Shown one piece after another: positions 42,913-50,795 of a stretch of DNA of 50,795 nt. Under the pieces are notes generated by a model. That model worked only from the letters and a program-made list of their open reading frames with translations. It did not search any database and was not told the origin of the DNA. The stretch spans positions 1 to 50,795 of the forward strand of contig VXOI01000230.1 of NCBI GenBank assembly GCA_009840175.1. Direction: 5' to 3'. The position numbers and the translations under genes were made by a program. The DNA comes from Chloroflexota bacterium. GTDB lineage: Bacteria; Chloroflexota; Dehalococcoidia; Lucifugimonadales; UBA3495. Numbering within the stretch: the first letter of the stretch is position 1; the number at the start of each line of letters is the position of its first letter.

Positions 42913-44397
42913 TTGACCGCCCTTAGCGCGACCACCGCCAGCGGCCCCCTGCTCACCGGCGGGCGTTGGCGCTTTGCCCTGCTCGGCGCAACCGCCGGGC
43001 TGGCGATGTTCCTCGCGGCCCTCGACTTCTCGGTCAACGTGGCCCTGCCGGAGATTGCCGCCGACCTGAACGCCGACCTCCAGAGCGTTCAGTGGGCGCT
43101 GGTGGTGTTCATGGGCATCCGGGCCAGTCTGGTTCTGGGCGCAGGCAGCTTCGCCGACCGCTTCGGCCTGCGCCGCGTCTACCTCTGGGGCGGGCTGGCC
43201 TACCTCGTCTCCATGTTCTGCATCGCCCTGTCTCCGGACCTTGCCTCGGTGGTGGGGTTCCGGGTGCTGCACGGCATCGGCACCGCCTGTATGTACGCCG
43301 TCGCCCCGGCCATCGCCGCCAACCTGTTTCCGCCCCACCGTCGCGGCTTGAGCATGGGCTTCACTGCCGGCAGCCTGGCTATGGGGATGGTTGGCGGCAC
43401 CATCGGCGCAGGGCTGCTGGTCGGGGCTGGCTGGTTCGGTCACGATTGGCAGTGGGTCTTCTGGGGAAGAGTGCCCTTCATGGTGGCGGCCCTCATCCTG
43501 GCGTGGCTCTTCCTAGACCGTGATCCTCCGTTGTCGGCAGGCCCCGCCGGTGCAGAGCTGACGAAAGGCCCCGCCTTTGACCTGACCGGAGTGTTCACGT
43601 TGGCCGGAGGGTTGATCTGCCTCATCATCGGGCTGCGCTTGGGCCGCGACCTGGGCTGGGACTCGTGGCCCGTGCTGACGATGCTGGCGCTCACACCGAC
43701 GCTGTTTGCGCTATTCTGGAGCATTGAGCGGAGGGCCGAGTGGCCCGTCCTGCCTCTGGCCTTGCTGCGGAACCTCGGCTTTGCGATTTCCAGCGCCGGC
43801 ATGTACTTGGCCTTCTTCGGGGCCTTCGTGGTCTGGTTCATCTTCCCCTTCTACGTGGCCGATACACTGAACAGAGGGCCGGTGGTACTGGGTGGACTGC
43901 TGGCTGCGTCCTCCCTGCTGGCGACTGTGTTCTCCCTGCTGGGCGGCTGGCTCACCGACCGCATCGGAACACAGCCCGTCGGCGCGGTGGGGATGCTGGT
44001 GATGGCGGCGGGGTTGGCGTGGATGGCCCTGCTAAACGAGGAGTCCGCCCTGACCCAGGTGTTGCTGAGGGCCTGCATCGTGGGCATCGGGCTGGGAACC
44101 TTCCAGGCGGCGGCTTACGCGCTGGTCATGCGCAGCGTCGAGCCTGCGCGATTCGGCACGGCGGGCGCGATGCTGTCGCTCACCCAGGCGCTGGGATCGG
44201 TCACGGCAGTGGCCATCGTGGGCGGCATCTTCGCCATGCGCAGCGACCATCACCTCGCAACGCTGGCCGGAACAGCAGGCGCAGAGGGCGCGGCCTTCGT
44301 CCTCGCCTACCGCGACGTGTTCCTGATTGGTGCTGGTGTGGCGACATTCGGCGCAGTGGTAGCCGCCTTCGGCAGACCGCCGCGCAACACCCCCTAA
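42913..44397 (+). CDS. MFS transporter, DHA2 (EmrB/QacA) type
   Basis: A 494-residue proton-driven exporter with about 14 membrane helices. Motif D1 is in AALDFSVNVALPEIAADL, motif A is in GSFADRFGLRRVYLWGG, and motif C is in the GGTIGAGLLVGAGWF region. Drug and small-molecule export is the usual role. The start is TTG; there is no strong Shine-Dalgarno. It converges on the acyl-CoA-dehydrogenase-fold monooxygenase, sharing four bases at the stops. Confidence 0.9.
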   Translation: MTALSATTASGPLLTGGRWRFALLGATAGLAMFLAALDFSVNVALPEIAADLNADLQSVQWALVVFMGIRASLVLGAGSFADRFGLRRVYLWGGLAYLVSMFCIALSPDLASVVGFRVLHGIGTACMYAVAPAIAANLFPPHRRGLSMGFTAGSLAMGMVGGTIGAGLLVGAGWFGHDWQWVFWGRVPFMVAALILAWLFLDRDPPLSAGPAGAELTKGPAFDLTGVFTLAGGLICLIIGLRLGRDLGWDSWPVLTMLALTPTLFALFWSIERRAEWPVLPLALLRNLGFAISSAGMYLAFFGAFVVWFIFPFYVADTLNRGPVVLGGLLAASSLLATVFSLLGGWLTDRIGTQPVGAVGMLVMAAGLAWMALLNEESALTQVLLRACIVGIGLGTFQAAAYALVMRSVEPARFGTAGAMLSLTQALGSVTAVAIVGGIFAMRSDHHLATLAGTAGAEGAAFVLAYRDVFLIGAGVATFGAVVAAFGRPPRNTP

Positions 44398-45542
44398 ATC
44401 GGCCCCTCCGGCGCCAACCCCAGCGCCACACGCCCGTAGTCGCGCCCGCCCAGGTCCATCACCAGCCCGTCGCGGTGGGCCACGGCTTGGGCGTCGCGGT
44501 GGAAGCGTTGCAGGGGCGTTGAATCGAAGATGCCGTGGCCGCCGCTGATGTCGAACAGCCGGTTCACCGCCTGCTGGCAGAGCTGGACGGTGAACGCCTT
44601 GTCGCGCCGGAACTTGGCCCGTTCCAGCAGCGTGAAAGGTTCGTCCGCCTTGCCCTTCCGCAGTATCTCGCGGATGTCCTGCTGCATCACCGTCAGGGCG
44701 GCGTCGGTCTCGGCGCTGGCCTGGGCCAGGCGGGTGTGGACGGCAGGCGAGTCGGCGGTCCTGCCGGGGCCGGAGGTCCCTTCCAGCCGCGCCGTGAACT
44801 CGTCAATCATTCCCTGCGCTATGCCTATCATCGGGCCAACGAGGTCCCAGCCCAGCAGCGTACCGACGGGCACCCGGTAGCGTGACTGGCCGTGCAGTTC
44901 CCAGCCGGTCCAGTCGCCGTTGCCGGCGGTATTCACGTCGAGGATACGGTGATTCGGGATGAAGGCGTCCTCGGTAACAATATCCTTGCTGCCGCTCCCG
45001 CGCAGCCCGGACACATACCACGTATCCACTATCTCGAAGTCGCCGCGCGGCACCAGCACCCAGTTGCGCTCGCCGATGTTGGGCGCGCCCAGCATCACCC
45101 AGCCCGCGTGGTCGCACCCGCTGGAGAACTCCCACCGCCCTGACAGCCGGTAGCCGCCCTCAACGGATTCGCAGGTCGACTTGCCGGGGTTCAGGGAACT
45201 GGACAGTAAGGTGTCGGGACTCTCGCCGAACACTTCCTGCTGAGCTTGAAGCGGCCAGTAGCCCACCAGCCAGGCGTGCGCAGCCCACAGGCCGTAGCAC
45301 CACGAGGTCGAGGGGCAGCCCCGGCCCAGCTCGGCGGCAATGTCCAGGGCAAGAGCGTAGCTGACATCCAGACCGCCGAACTTCCTCGGCACCCCGATGC
45401 GGTGAAGCCCGGTTGCCAGCACGTCGCTGACCGTCTCATCCGGTATGCGACGCAGTTCCTCGGTGCGGTCGGCTCTCTCCTTGAGAACCGGGACGAGGTC
45501 GGCCGCCCGATGCAACAGTTCCGCGTCGGTCGGTGCTACCAT
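44394..45542 (-). CDS. acyl-CoA dehydrogenase-fold flavin monooxygenase (HsaA/DszC/HpaB-type)
   Basis: A 382-residue protein with the three-part acyl-CoA dehydrogenase fold but sequence closer to flavin-dependent hydroxylases. It shows [51 protein letters not shown] (flavin-binding strand region) and a C-terminal [29 protein letters not shown]. The last segment is characteristic of HsaA- and DszC-like enzymes. It would use reduced flavin from a separate reductase, which is not nearby. It begins inside the last codons of cyanase, overlapping by seven bases, so the two are translationally linked. Confidence 0.85.
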   Translation of the reverse strand: MVAPTDAELLHRAADLVPVLKERADRTEELRRIPDETVSDVLATGLHRIGVPRKFGGLDVSYALALDIAAELGRGCPSTSWCYGLWAAHAWLVGYWPLQAQQEVFGESPDTLLSSSLNPGKSTCESVEGGYRLSGRWEFSSGCDHAGWVMLGAPNIGERNWVLVPRGDFEIVDTWYVSGLRGSGSKDIVTEDAFIPNHRILDVNTAGNGDWTGWELHGQSRYRVPVGTLLGWDLVGPMIGIAQGMIDEFTARLEGTSGPGRTADSPAVHTRLAQASAETDAALTVMQQDIREILRKGKADEPFTLLERAKFRRDKAFTVQLCQQAVNRLFDISGGHGIFDSTPLQRFHRDAQAVAHRDGLVMDLGGRDYGRVALGLAPEGPI

Positions 45543-45979
45543 CGCTTGTAGGGCAGGAACTTGCCCGACATGGTGACCTTCACCCGGTCGCCGTGTTCGT
45601 GGTCTTCTTCCTTGTCCACGTTCATGGTGAAGTCTATGGCGCTCATAATGCCGTCGCCGAACTTCTCGTGGATGATGTCCTTCAGCGGCATACCGTAGAC
45701 CTGCATAATTTCGTAGAAGCGGTAGATGAGAGGGTCGGTGGGAACGACCGGGCCGAGGCCCTTTGCGGGAGGCTCGGTAAGCTCATCGGCAACTTCGGAG
45801 CCGACCCCCAGGACTTCTGCCAGCTTGAGGGCTTCGTCCTGCGGCGCGCTGGCCTGCCGGTAGAGCAGGGCGGCAACCCATACCTCGTCCCGGTCTATCA
45901 CCTTCCCCAGGTCTGCGAAGCTCAGTCCGGCGGCCTTCTTGGCCGCCAGCAGCGCCCGCGTCGTGTCTGACGTTTCCAA
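45536..45979 (-). CDS. cynS: cyanate hydratase (cyanase), TTG start
   Basis: Cyanase converts cyanate and bicarbonate to ammonia and two CO2. With a TTG start (GGAGGG five bases upstream) it has 147 residues, close to the 156 of E. coli. R87 and E90 (YRFYEIM) and S113 (GIMSAID) match the catalytic Arg96, Glu99 and Ser122 at a constant offset of nine. The N-terminal helical domain ([17 protein letters not shown]) is complete. A longer ATG frame running into the VapC gene lacks family residues. No cynT, cynX or cynR is nearby. Confidence 0.95.
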   Translation of the reverse strand: METSDTTRALLAAKKAAGLSFADLGKVIDRDEVWVAALLYRQASAPQDEALKLAEVLGVGSEVADELTEPPAKGLGPVVPTDPLIYRFYEIMQVYGMPLKDIIHEKFGDGIMSAIDFTMNVDKEEDHEHGDRVKVTMSGKFLPYKRW

Positions 45980-46076
45980 ACGTACCCTCCGGTCAGCGTG
46001 GCGGTTATGTACGAATCTTTCGACAAGCTCAGGACAGCGCGAAGTATAGCACCTGGATTTTTGCGAGAATGGAATC

Positions 46077-46493
46077 CTAATTCCCATCCGAAAATGGATT
46101 TATCACACGGAGTCCATCATAGTCCTGTTGGTGGCTCAAGTCTTCCGAGTACACCGCTTCGCAGCCCAGCATTCCTGCTGCCGCCAGGATGGCGGCATCC
46201 CAATAGGACAGTCCGAATTTCTGTTTCATTTCGGTTGCCCTGTTGAATAATTCTATCGTGATTTCCTGGATCGGCAGTTCCCTGAACCCTCGCAGGAAGT
46301 TCATGGCTTCCTCGTGGGTCAAGCCTGCTGGCCCCCCGGCCCTGATGGCTATGTTGTAGAACTCTTGCAGAACCTGAACGGAGATCGCCAGGTCCGCTTC
46401 TTTCAACACTGAAGCCGCTTTGGCCCTCTTCAGCACATCCTCGGCCCGGTTGCTGACGGCGTATACTAGGACATTGGTATCAACGAGACGCAT
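46077..46493 (-). CDS. vapC: VapC-type PIN-domain toxin
   Basis: A 138-residue PIN RNase. The four acidic residues for metal binding are present: D5 (LVDTNVLVY), E44 (VLQEFYN), D99 (SYWDAAIL) and D118 (YSEDL). VapC toxins cut tRNA or rRNA when free from their antitoxin. The start overlaps the antitoxin gene by 14 bases, as expected for a coupled pair. Confidence 0.88.
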   Translation of the reverse strand: MRLVDTNVLVYAVSNRAEDVLKRAKAASVLKEADLAISVQVLQEFYNIAIRAGGPAGLTHEEAMNFLRGFRELPIQEITIELFNRATEMKQKFGLSYWDAAILAAAGMLGCEAVYSEDLSHQQDYDGLRVINPFSDGN

Positions 46494-46749
46494 TTCTGTT
46501 GTACAACTCTTCCCTGCTCGGAATCTGGCTGGTGTCGATGCCCACCCCTTTTCTCTCGAACCTCGCGAGAATTTCGTCCAGGTACTTGGCCCGTCTTTCT
46601 GGTTCTGTCGCGTCCCTTTCCGAAGGAGGTTGCAGATGCTCGGTCAGAAGGCCCCTAATCATCGCTTCCACCGTAGTCTCGTTCTCTGCCGCCTTGAGCC
46701 GCGCTCGTTCGTGCGTTTCTTCGTCCACTGATATTCTGATAGTCTTCAC
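46480..46749 (-). CDS. vapB: ribbon-helix-helix antitoxin (VapB/CopG type)
   Basis: An 89-residue protein with an N-terminal ribbon-helix-helix: strand KTIRISVDEETHERAR and helices LKAAENETTVEAMIRGLLTEHL. This part would bind its own promoter as a dimer. The tail (KYLDEILARFERKGVGIDT region) would wrap the toxin. It lies just upstream of the PIN gene. Confidence 0.82.
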   Translation of the reverse strand: MKTIRISVDEETHERARLKAAENETTVEAMIRGLLTEHLQPPSERDATEPERRAKYLDEILARFERKGVGIDTSQIPSREELYNRNASR

Positions 46750-46812
46750 GGCATTCTCTCAGTAATCTGTTGTCAATCCGGCGTCCTGTGGTTCTGCTCT
46801 GATCCACCAGCG

Positions 46813-47205
46813 TTAGAACCGGCAGTTGTCGCCGCAGTCGTCCTGGCGCCCCAGCAGTCTGCCGATGCGGATGCGGTTACGGGCGAACCAGCGATAGAAG
46901 ACATCGAAAGCCGGGCGCGCCGGCCACCAGCCCGTCCAGTTCATCAGCCAGCCCAGGCCGGCCAGCCGGTAAGCCTCGCGCAGGCTGTCCATCCCCACCG
47001 TGACGCTGCCGTCGGGCCGGATGCCATACAATGCGGCGTCCACCTGGTCGTCGCTGAGGCCGAATCCGGCGGCGTCGAAGTCCTGCGCCGCGATGTCCAC
47101 CGCTTCGATGACTTCCGGACGGCGGCGGTGGAGCCACAGCACTTCCCGGCTGCAAATCGGACACGCGCCGTCGTACAACAGGCGATACCGCTCCTTCACT
47201 TCCAT
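46813..47205 (-). CDS. DCC-family thiol-disulfide oxidoreductase-like protein (DUF393)
   Basis: A 130-residue protein with the DCC signature YDGACPICSREVLWL (D-G-x-C-x-x-C) near the start, and the later RPAFDVFYRWFARNRIRIGRLL. The family is thought to act in thiol-disulfide exchange, but the role is not established. I start at MEVKERYR because GGAGGTG lies immediately upstream; a longer start adds 12 residues without support. The C-terminal CGDNC adds a further Cys pair. Confidence 0.83.
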   Translation of the reverse strand: MEVKERYRLLYDGACPICSREVLWLHRRRPEVIEAVDIAAQDFDAAGFGLSDDQVDAALYGIRPDGSVTVGMDSLREAYRLAGLGWLMNWTGWWPARPAFDVFYRWFARNRIRIGRLLGRQDDCGDNCRF

Positions 47206-47285
47206 ATCACCTCCGCCGTGCCTGATTATCCTGTCATCCACTATCTATTTTACTTGGGATGTGGTGAGCGCATAACCCCGCAAAT

Positions 47286-47378
47286 GTCTGAACTGTGATT
47301 TCTTTGATGCTATGATTACCATGATTTTTACCCCCGCAATCACGGTAATCACTGAATCACACGAATCACAGTTCAGAC
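47286..47378. repeat. 93-bp inverted-repeat element B (GTCTGAA ends)
   Basis: Perfect 15-bp terminal inverted repeats (GTCTGAACTGTGATT, 47286-47300, complement 47364-47378) flank an inner second stem. That stem is TGATTACCATGATT, paired with AATCACGGTAATCA with one mismatch. The tips match element A at 21829-21910. It lies just before the tRNA promoter. Confidence 0.8.
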
Positions 47379-47387
47379 TCACGCGCC

Positions 47388-47416
47388 TTGACCGGCGTGG
47401 CTGCGATTGGTACACT
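47388..47416 (+). promoter_or_regulatory. tRNA-Val promoter
   Basis: TTGACC (47388-47393) and TACACT (47411-47416) are separated by 17 bases and end 12 bases before the mature tRNA, an ideal arrangement. Confidence 0.7.
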
Positions 47417-47428
47417 TGCTTGCAGTGC

Positions 47429-47505
47429 GGGCGGTTAGCTCAGTTGGTTAGAGTACTTGCTCGACACGCAAGAGGCCAGTGGTTCGAGTCCACTACCGCC
47501 CACCA
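47429..47505 (+). tRNA. tRNA-Val (anticodon GAC), CCA encoded
   Basis: This 77-base cloverleaf has acceptor arms GGGCGGT and ACCGCCC, D-arm TAGCTCAGTTGGTTAGA, anticodon stem CTTGC/GCAAG around TCGACAC (anticodon GAC), and T-arm GTGG-TTCGAGT-CCAC. The 3' CCA is present in the DNA. The recombinase frame on the other strand stops inside its 3' end, so this is a plausible island boundary. Confidence 0.97.
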
Positions 47506-48875
47506 TAGTGTAAGTTAGACAGTACCGGCACCCGCAAAGCCAATTCTTCCATGTCCCTGCCGGGGATCCGGCTGTCGTCCGGCATCGGAATCGAATAGCG
47601 GATGACAGCCCTGCCAGGGGCCACGTCGATCTCCTTGACAAAGGACCTGATGAAGGCCCGCGACTCGGTGAGGTCGCTCTTCAGCAGGAAACCTCGTATG
47701 TCTTGGGCGTAGGCTGCAATGGTGTCCACGTCGTCCAGGACCTTCCGCCGCTCGTAAAGCAAAGCTCGTGTCTCTTCCGCCGCGATTTCCAGCTTCTCCT
47801 CCTGCTCCTTGTGCTTCCGCAGACGGGGCAGGATGTCGTTGATCTCCAGGTCGGTGTTCTCCACCGCGTGCCAGAGCCGATCCATCTTGCGCCGGACCTC
47901 GGCCAGTTCCGCTTCCAGTGTCTCCAACCTTTCCCGCTGTTCCCGGGCCATCCCGTCCATCTCCTCGTCCACCAGACGCACCAGGTCCCGGATGTTGCTC
48001 TCGGTGAGGATGTTGTCCCGGATCTGGTCGACAATCATCCCCTCGAACTTCCTGGCATTCAGCCTGGGAGCGTCGCAGGCCCCGCTGCCCTGCTTCGTCA
48101 GGGACTGGCAGACGTAGTAGGCGAACTGGCCGCTCTTGGACTCCTGGCCGGAGAGGGCCTTGCCGCAGGTCCGGCACCTGACGATGCCGCTGAGCAGGTA
48201 GGAACTGGCGGAGCGCCGGGGATGGGAGTGGACCGGCGATCTTGACTCCAGCAGAGCCACCACGCGGTTGAAGGTCTCTCGGGACACCAGGGCGGGGAAG
48301 GCGTCCTCCACCCGTACCGGCGGGGCCTTGTCCTTGGATTGAACGCCCCAGACCGCGGTGCCGGTGTAGACCTCGTTGGTCAGCAGCTTGTATAGGGTGG
48401 TCTTGCGCCAGGACTTCCCGGTGGGGCTGGAGATGCCCTCGTTGTTCAGGGTCTTGGTAATGTCCAGCAGGGTCTTGCCGGAATCGGCCATCTGGAACAT
48501 GCGGCGCACCACGGCGGCCTCGGCGTGGTTGACCTCCAGGATGGGCCGCTTCTTGGCGCCGTCCTGGATCATAACCCGGTTGTAGCCGTAGGGGGAGCGG
48601 CTGGAGACCCAGAAGCCCCGGGAGGCCGCTTCCCGCATGCCCCGCCGAACTTCTTCGGCAAGCTTCTCTGTTATCCAATCAACACCAAAAACTTCGGTAT
48701 TCCTGGCAGGTGGAACTGAACAACCCTGTGAATGGCAAGTTGTAGCTCCCTTTTGCTCGGGGTTAGTACCGGGGCTGCATACCGCTTGGGACAAATTCTC
48801 CGCTTCCTTTCTTCCAGTGCGGGGCTTGTCGTGTGGACGCAACCAGAGTTCTCTGTCTTCCAATCGACACGACAA
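47493..48875 (-). pseudogene. serine recombinase lacking its catalytic domain
   Basis: From about residue 70 the frame reads as the C-terminal two thirds of a large serine recombinase. It has AEEVRRGMREAASRGFWVSSRSPYGYNRV (start of the recombinase domain), a zinc ribbon with CRTCGKAL and a later Cys pair, and a long coiled coil (EQRERLETLEAELAEVRRKMDRL region). The N-terminal resolvase domain with its Ser nucleophile is absent in all frames; the first ~70 residues look unrelated. It is therefore a 5'-truncated gene. Its stop lies inside the 3' end of tRNA-Val. Confidence 0.8.
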
Positions 48876-49267
48876 ATTGAGGTTCTCATGGGCAGTCGAT
48901 TTGGATGCAACATGGGTTGAGTAGGTGTAGCAGACCTAGAGAGGCTACAGACCTCTCATTTTTGGTACATCGAAGAATAGGTCTCCCGGTCCGCCTACGA
49001 ATTCAAACTTTCTCAGATCGGAGCTATTTTGACGGTAGGCGGCGATGGCTGCCGCTTGTTCCGTCTAGCGAGGGACGCACTGCTTCAAGTGCCACAGAGC
49101 AGTGGGTCTCTCCCTCCGACGCCAGCCCATCAACCTCCTCTTCGGGTGATGGTCCCTCCAATCACGGCAGGCGTCGTAGGTCCCCCGCCCACCCGTGATG
49201 ACTGCCGTCCACCTGCACCCAGCATCGCCCTCTCTCCGTGTCTGCCGTCGCACACTTTGCGTGCCGG
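48876..49267. other. stretch between recombinase remnant and edge gene
   Basis: No gene is supported here. TTGTCGTGT (48828-48836) and ACACGACAA (near 48868-48876) form a nine-base inverted repeat. GAGAGG-CTACAGA-CCTCTC followed by ATTTTT (about 48940-48965) has the form of a plus-strand terminator without an obvious gene in front. The composition is mixed, consistent with joined fragments in an island. Confidence 0.4.
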
Positions 49268-50794
49268 TCATGAATCAGCGGGTGTTACGAAGTCCTCACG
49301 CATTCGATATGCCACCGACGACCCAGCGTCAACAAGCTCGTCCAAGATGAACAAGACCGCCATTCTCAAGCTCGGATCCGCTTTCAACCTCTGCGGTTCT
49401 GCGTAAACATAGCGCTGGAGCAATATTTCCAGAAGGAAGATCGTGTTCTCGCTGTCAAGCAAAGCGATGGGTTGCTCGGCATCCCTCAGAATGGCCTCGA
49501 CTACGCCAAATGACTTGGGGAGTGACCTCTCCCCAATCCTATACAGATAGCGCAGGTATGACTCTAGTATCGGAGCTGTCGCAGGCAGCGACGGCACCAG
49601 TTCACAAACTTCTTCTTCGTGCCCATCTAACCCGCGCCAATAACGAATATCGTCTCTCCAATGACGATTCAACAGAATGCTGTTGATTAACTTCACACCT
49701 TTTGATCTCGTGCTGATGACTTTGTTCAGCCACTCGGCGTTAAGAGTTCGCGTCGCGAGCTTAGTCCATATATCCCAGAAACAGGTGGCTTTCGGGTGCG
49801 CCTGATCCATCGCGAGAACTAAGGCTTCAACGAAGTCTGCTACTTCATCTGGCCGTTCATCAATGGAGTCCAGTAGCGGTTGACAACAGAGCATTGCATC
49901 CTTAGCGGGTACGACTAAGACGAACTTAGCCAAACTGGCCATAGTATCGTGATCTCTACGAAGGGAACGCGTATCGTCTTCATCCAATGACGATGCATTC
50001 ACTATTGAGTATGCTACTCGCTTGAAGAACTCTCTGGACAGACGTGAATTGGGTACCCCAGCCAGAATCTCCAAGATCGATCTGAGACTGACCATGCCGT
50101 GCCATGAATCGAGATCGAGTTTCGTCAGTTCAGATTCTGTATCTATGGAGCCATCCAGAAACTGCGTTCTTACTAGCGCCGAAGTACTAGGTTGGTCTGG
50201 CGTCGATTCTTCCACACGGCCATGAAGAAACGAAAAAAGTCCTAAACAGATGTGCCACAGCTTTCCCAGAATCGACCGGTGATCACGTTGCGAGACGCAC
50301 GGCTCAGTCTTGGGGACATTCCACGGCCCGGCACTTTCGTTAAGAAGACTTGCCCTCATAGAGATGGCGGCGGCGCATTGTAGCATTAAGTCTGGATTCG
50401 AGACCTTGAGGTACTCTGCGATTCCTTGAGACGCATTGAAAATGACTTGCTCAGATGTATGAGTGATCGCATTCGCGAGCCCTTCGTACGCAACAGAATT
50501 GTCGGGGTCAGAAGCAACCACCTTAGGCAACACATATGCTGCAAAACCGTTGGCGAGCATGATATTCCCAACAAAGGGGTTGCCGGGTATCGGGTCCATC
50601 CAATCTGCATCATTTGAAGTTCTGAGAATCTCATCGGCAAGAGTCTTGACGCACCATTCCTGGGTTGGACCGTCCAAATCTTCCCAATGATCTCTGATAC
50701 ATAACGCCGCGACACGCTGAGGGACTTCATGGAGGATTAGTCTTGAGCCTGTCTCAAAAGTCGGGATGCCGGTTGGGGTGTAGACTGTGAGCAA
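49268..50794 (-). CDS. large helical protein of unknown function, 5' end beyond the window
   Basis: The frame is open to the window edge and the first codon seen is a TTG, so the true start is probably outside. The visible 508 residues are alpha-helical and repetitive in feel (EGLANAITHTSEQVIFNASQ, LRSILEILAGV, FVEALVLAMDQ), like the HEAT/TPR-type C-terminal sensor regions of large defence or signalling ATPases, but no motif proves it. Composition and codon use are clearly AT-richer than the core genes to the left, fitting the island inferred from the tRNA and recombinase. Confidence 0.6.
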   Translation of the reverse strand: MLTVYTPTGIPTFETGSRLILHEVPQRVAALCIRDHWEDLDGPTQEWCVKTLADEILRTSNDADWMDPIPGNPFVGNIMLANGFAAYVLPKVVASDPDNSVAYEGLANAITHTSEQVIFNASQGIAEYLKVSNPDLMLQCAAAISMRASLLNESAGPWNVPKTEPCVSQRDHRSILGKLWHICLGLFSFLHGRVEESTPDQPSTSALVRTQFLDGSIDTESELTKLDLDSWHGMVSLRSILEILAGVPNSRLSREFFKRVAYSIVNASSLDEDDTRSLRRDHDTMASLAKFVLVVPAKDAMLCCQPLLDSIDERPDEVADFVEALVLAMDQAHPKATCFWDIWTKLATRTLNAEWLNKVISTRSKGVKLINSILLNRHWRDDIRYWRGLDGHEEEVCELVPSLPATAPILESYLRYLYRIGERSLPKSFGVVEAILRDAEQPIALLDSENTIFLLEILLQRYVYAEPQRLKADPSLRMAVLFILDELVDAGSSVAYRMREDFVTPADS

Positions 50795-50795
50795 G

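Noticed and set aside
46018-46042. TTTCGACAAGCTCAGGACAG as a repeat (a similar CTCCGGCAGGCTCAGGGCAGGC lies near 23511)
   Set aside because: The two are only partly alike and too short to define a family from this window alone.
45980-46087. Extended N-terminus of cyanase from an upstream ATG
   Set aside because: The extra 36 residues do not match cyanase and run into the VapC gene. The TTG with GGAGGG gives the normal length and residue offsets.

Overview
The window is a GC-rich bacterial chromosome segment, most likely from an uncultured member of the Chloroflexota (Dehalococcoidia / SAR202-like). That placement is an inference. It rests on the mix of flavin-dependent monooxygenases, orphan CO-dehydrogenase-type subunits, MmgE/PrpD and M24 proteins, an RNase J, many short palindromic intergenic repeats, and frequent GTG/TTG starts beside normal housekeeping genes. 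No rRNA or phylogenetic marker beyond L32 is present to settle it.

Layout. 1-5.2 kb: a DEDDh exonuclease, an unknown protein, a TreT-like glycosyltransferase, glmS and a small two-gene pair that looks like toxin-antitoxin. 5.2-11.3 kb: a catabolic block with coxG-coxM-coxS (no large subunit), an EthD-like protein, an M24 'pita-bread' protein with altered metal ligands, MmgE/PrpD and a luciferase-like monooxygenase. 11.4-17.4 kb: holA preceded by a broken coiled-coil gene, a lone oligopeptide ABC ATPase, a PHP phosphoesterase broken by an in-frame stop, and an inactivated ISAs1-type insertion sequence that removed the start of an MFS transporter. 17.7-25.7 kb (minus strand): ftsK, rnj, udg, acpP, nusB, fabD, rpmF and yceD, with recognisable promoters before fabD and yceD.

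25.9-28.6 kb: a frameshifted gene for an exported protein with a Pro/Thr-rich linker, about 14 repeats centred on W-x-x-D-G-I/V-T, and an HExxH metalloprotease domain. 28.9-33.6 kb (plus strand): a phosphodiesterase, thrB, a retropepsin-like protease, lysC carrying an in-frame palindromic element, and a GT2 glycosyltransferase. 33.8-36.1 kb: a TPR-like protein, then speE and speD. 36.3-38.4 kb: a 700-residue fusion of a DapA-type aldolase, an MfnB-type furan-phosphate synthase and a TusA-like tail, which is the most unusual intact gene here. 38.5-39.9 kb: a three-gene operon holding the same two domains once fused and once split. 39.9-46.1 kb: acs, an Abi-like HEPN gene, an MFS transporter, an acyl-CoA-dehydrogenase-fold monooxygenase and cyanase. 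46.1-47.2 kb: a VapBC pair and a DCC-family protein.

From 47.4 kb to the right edge the character changes: tRNA-Val(GAC), a serine recombinase lacking its catalytic domain whose frame ends inside the tRNA, and a lower-GC gene running off the edge. This looks like one end of a genomic island.

At least nine copies of a CCCTCTCCC/CCTTCCCCC hairpin lie between genes, and two larger GTCTGAA-ended inverted-repeat elements are present. Broken genes (PHP, transposase, MFS, repeat protease, coiled-coil ORF, recombinase) are all dispensable-looking, whereas core genes are intact. This favours real decay over general sequence error, although several breaks lie at homopolymer runs.
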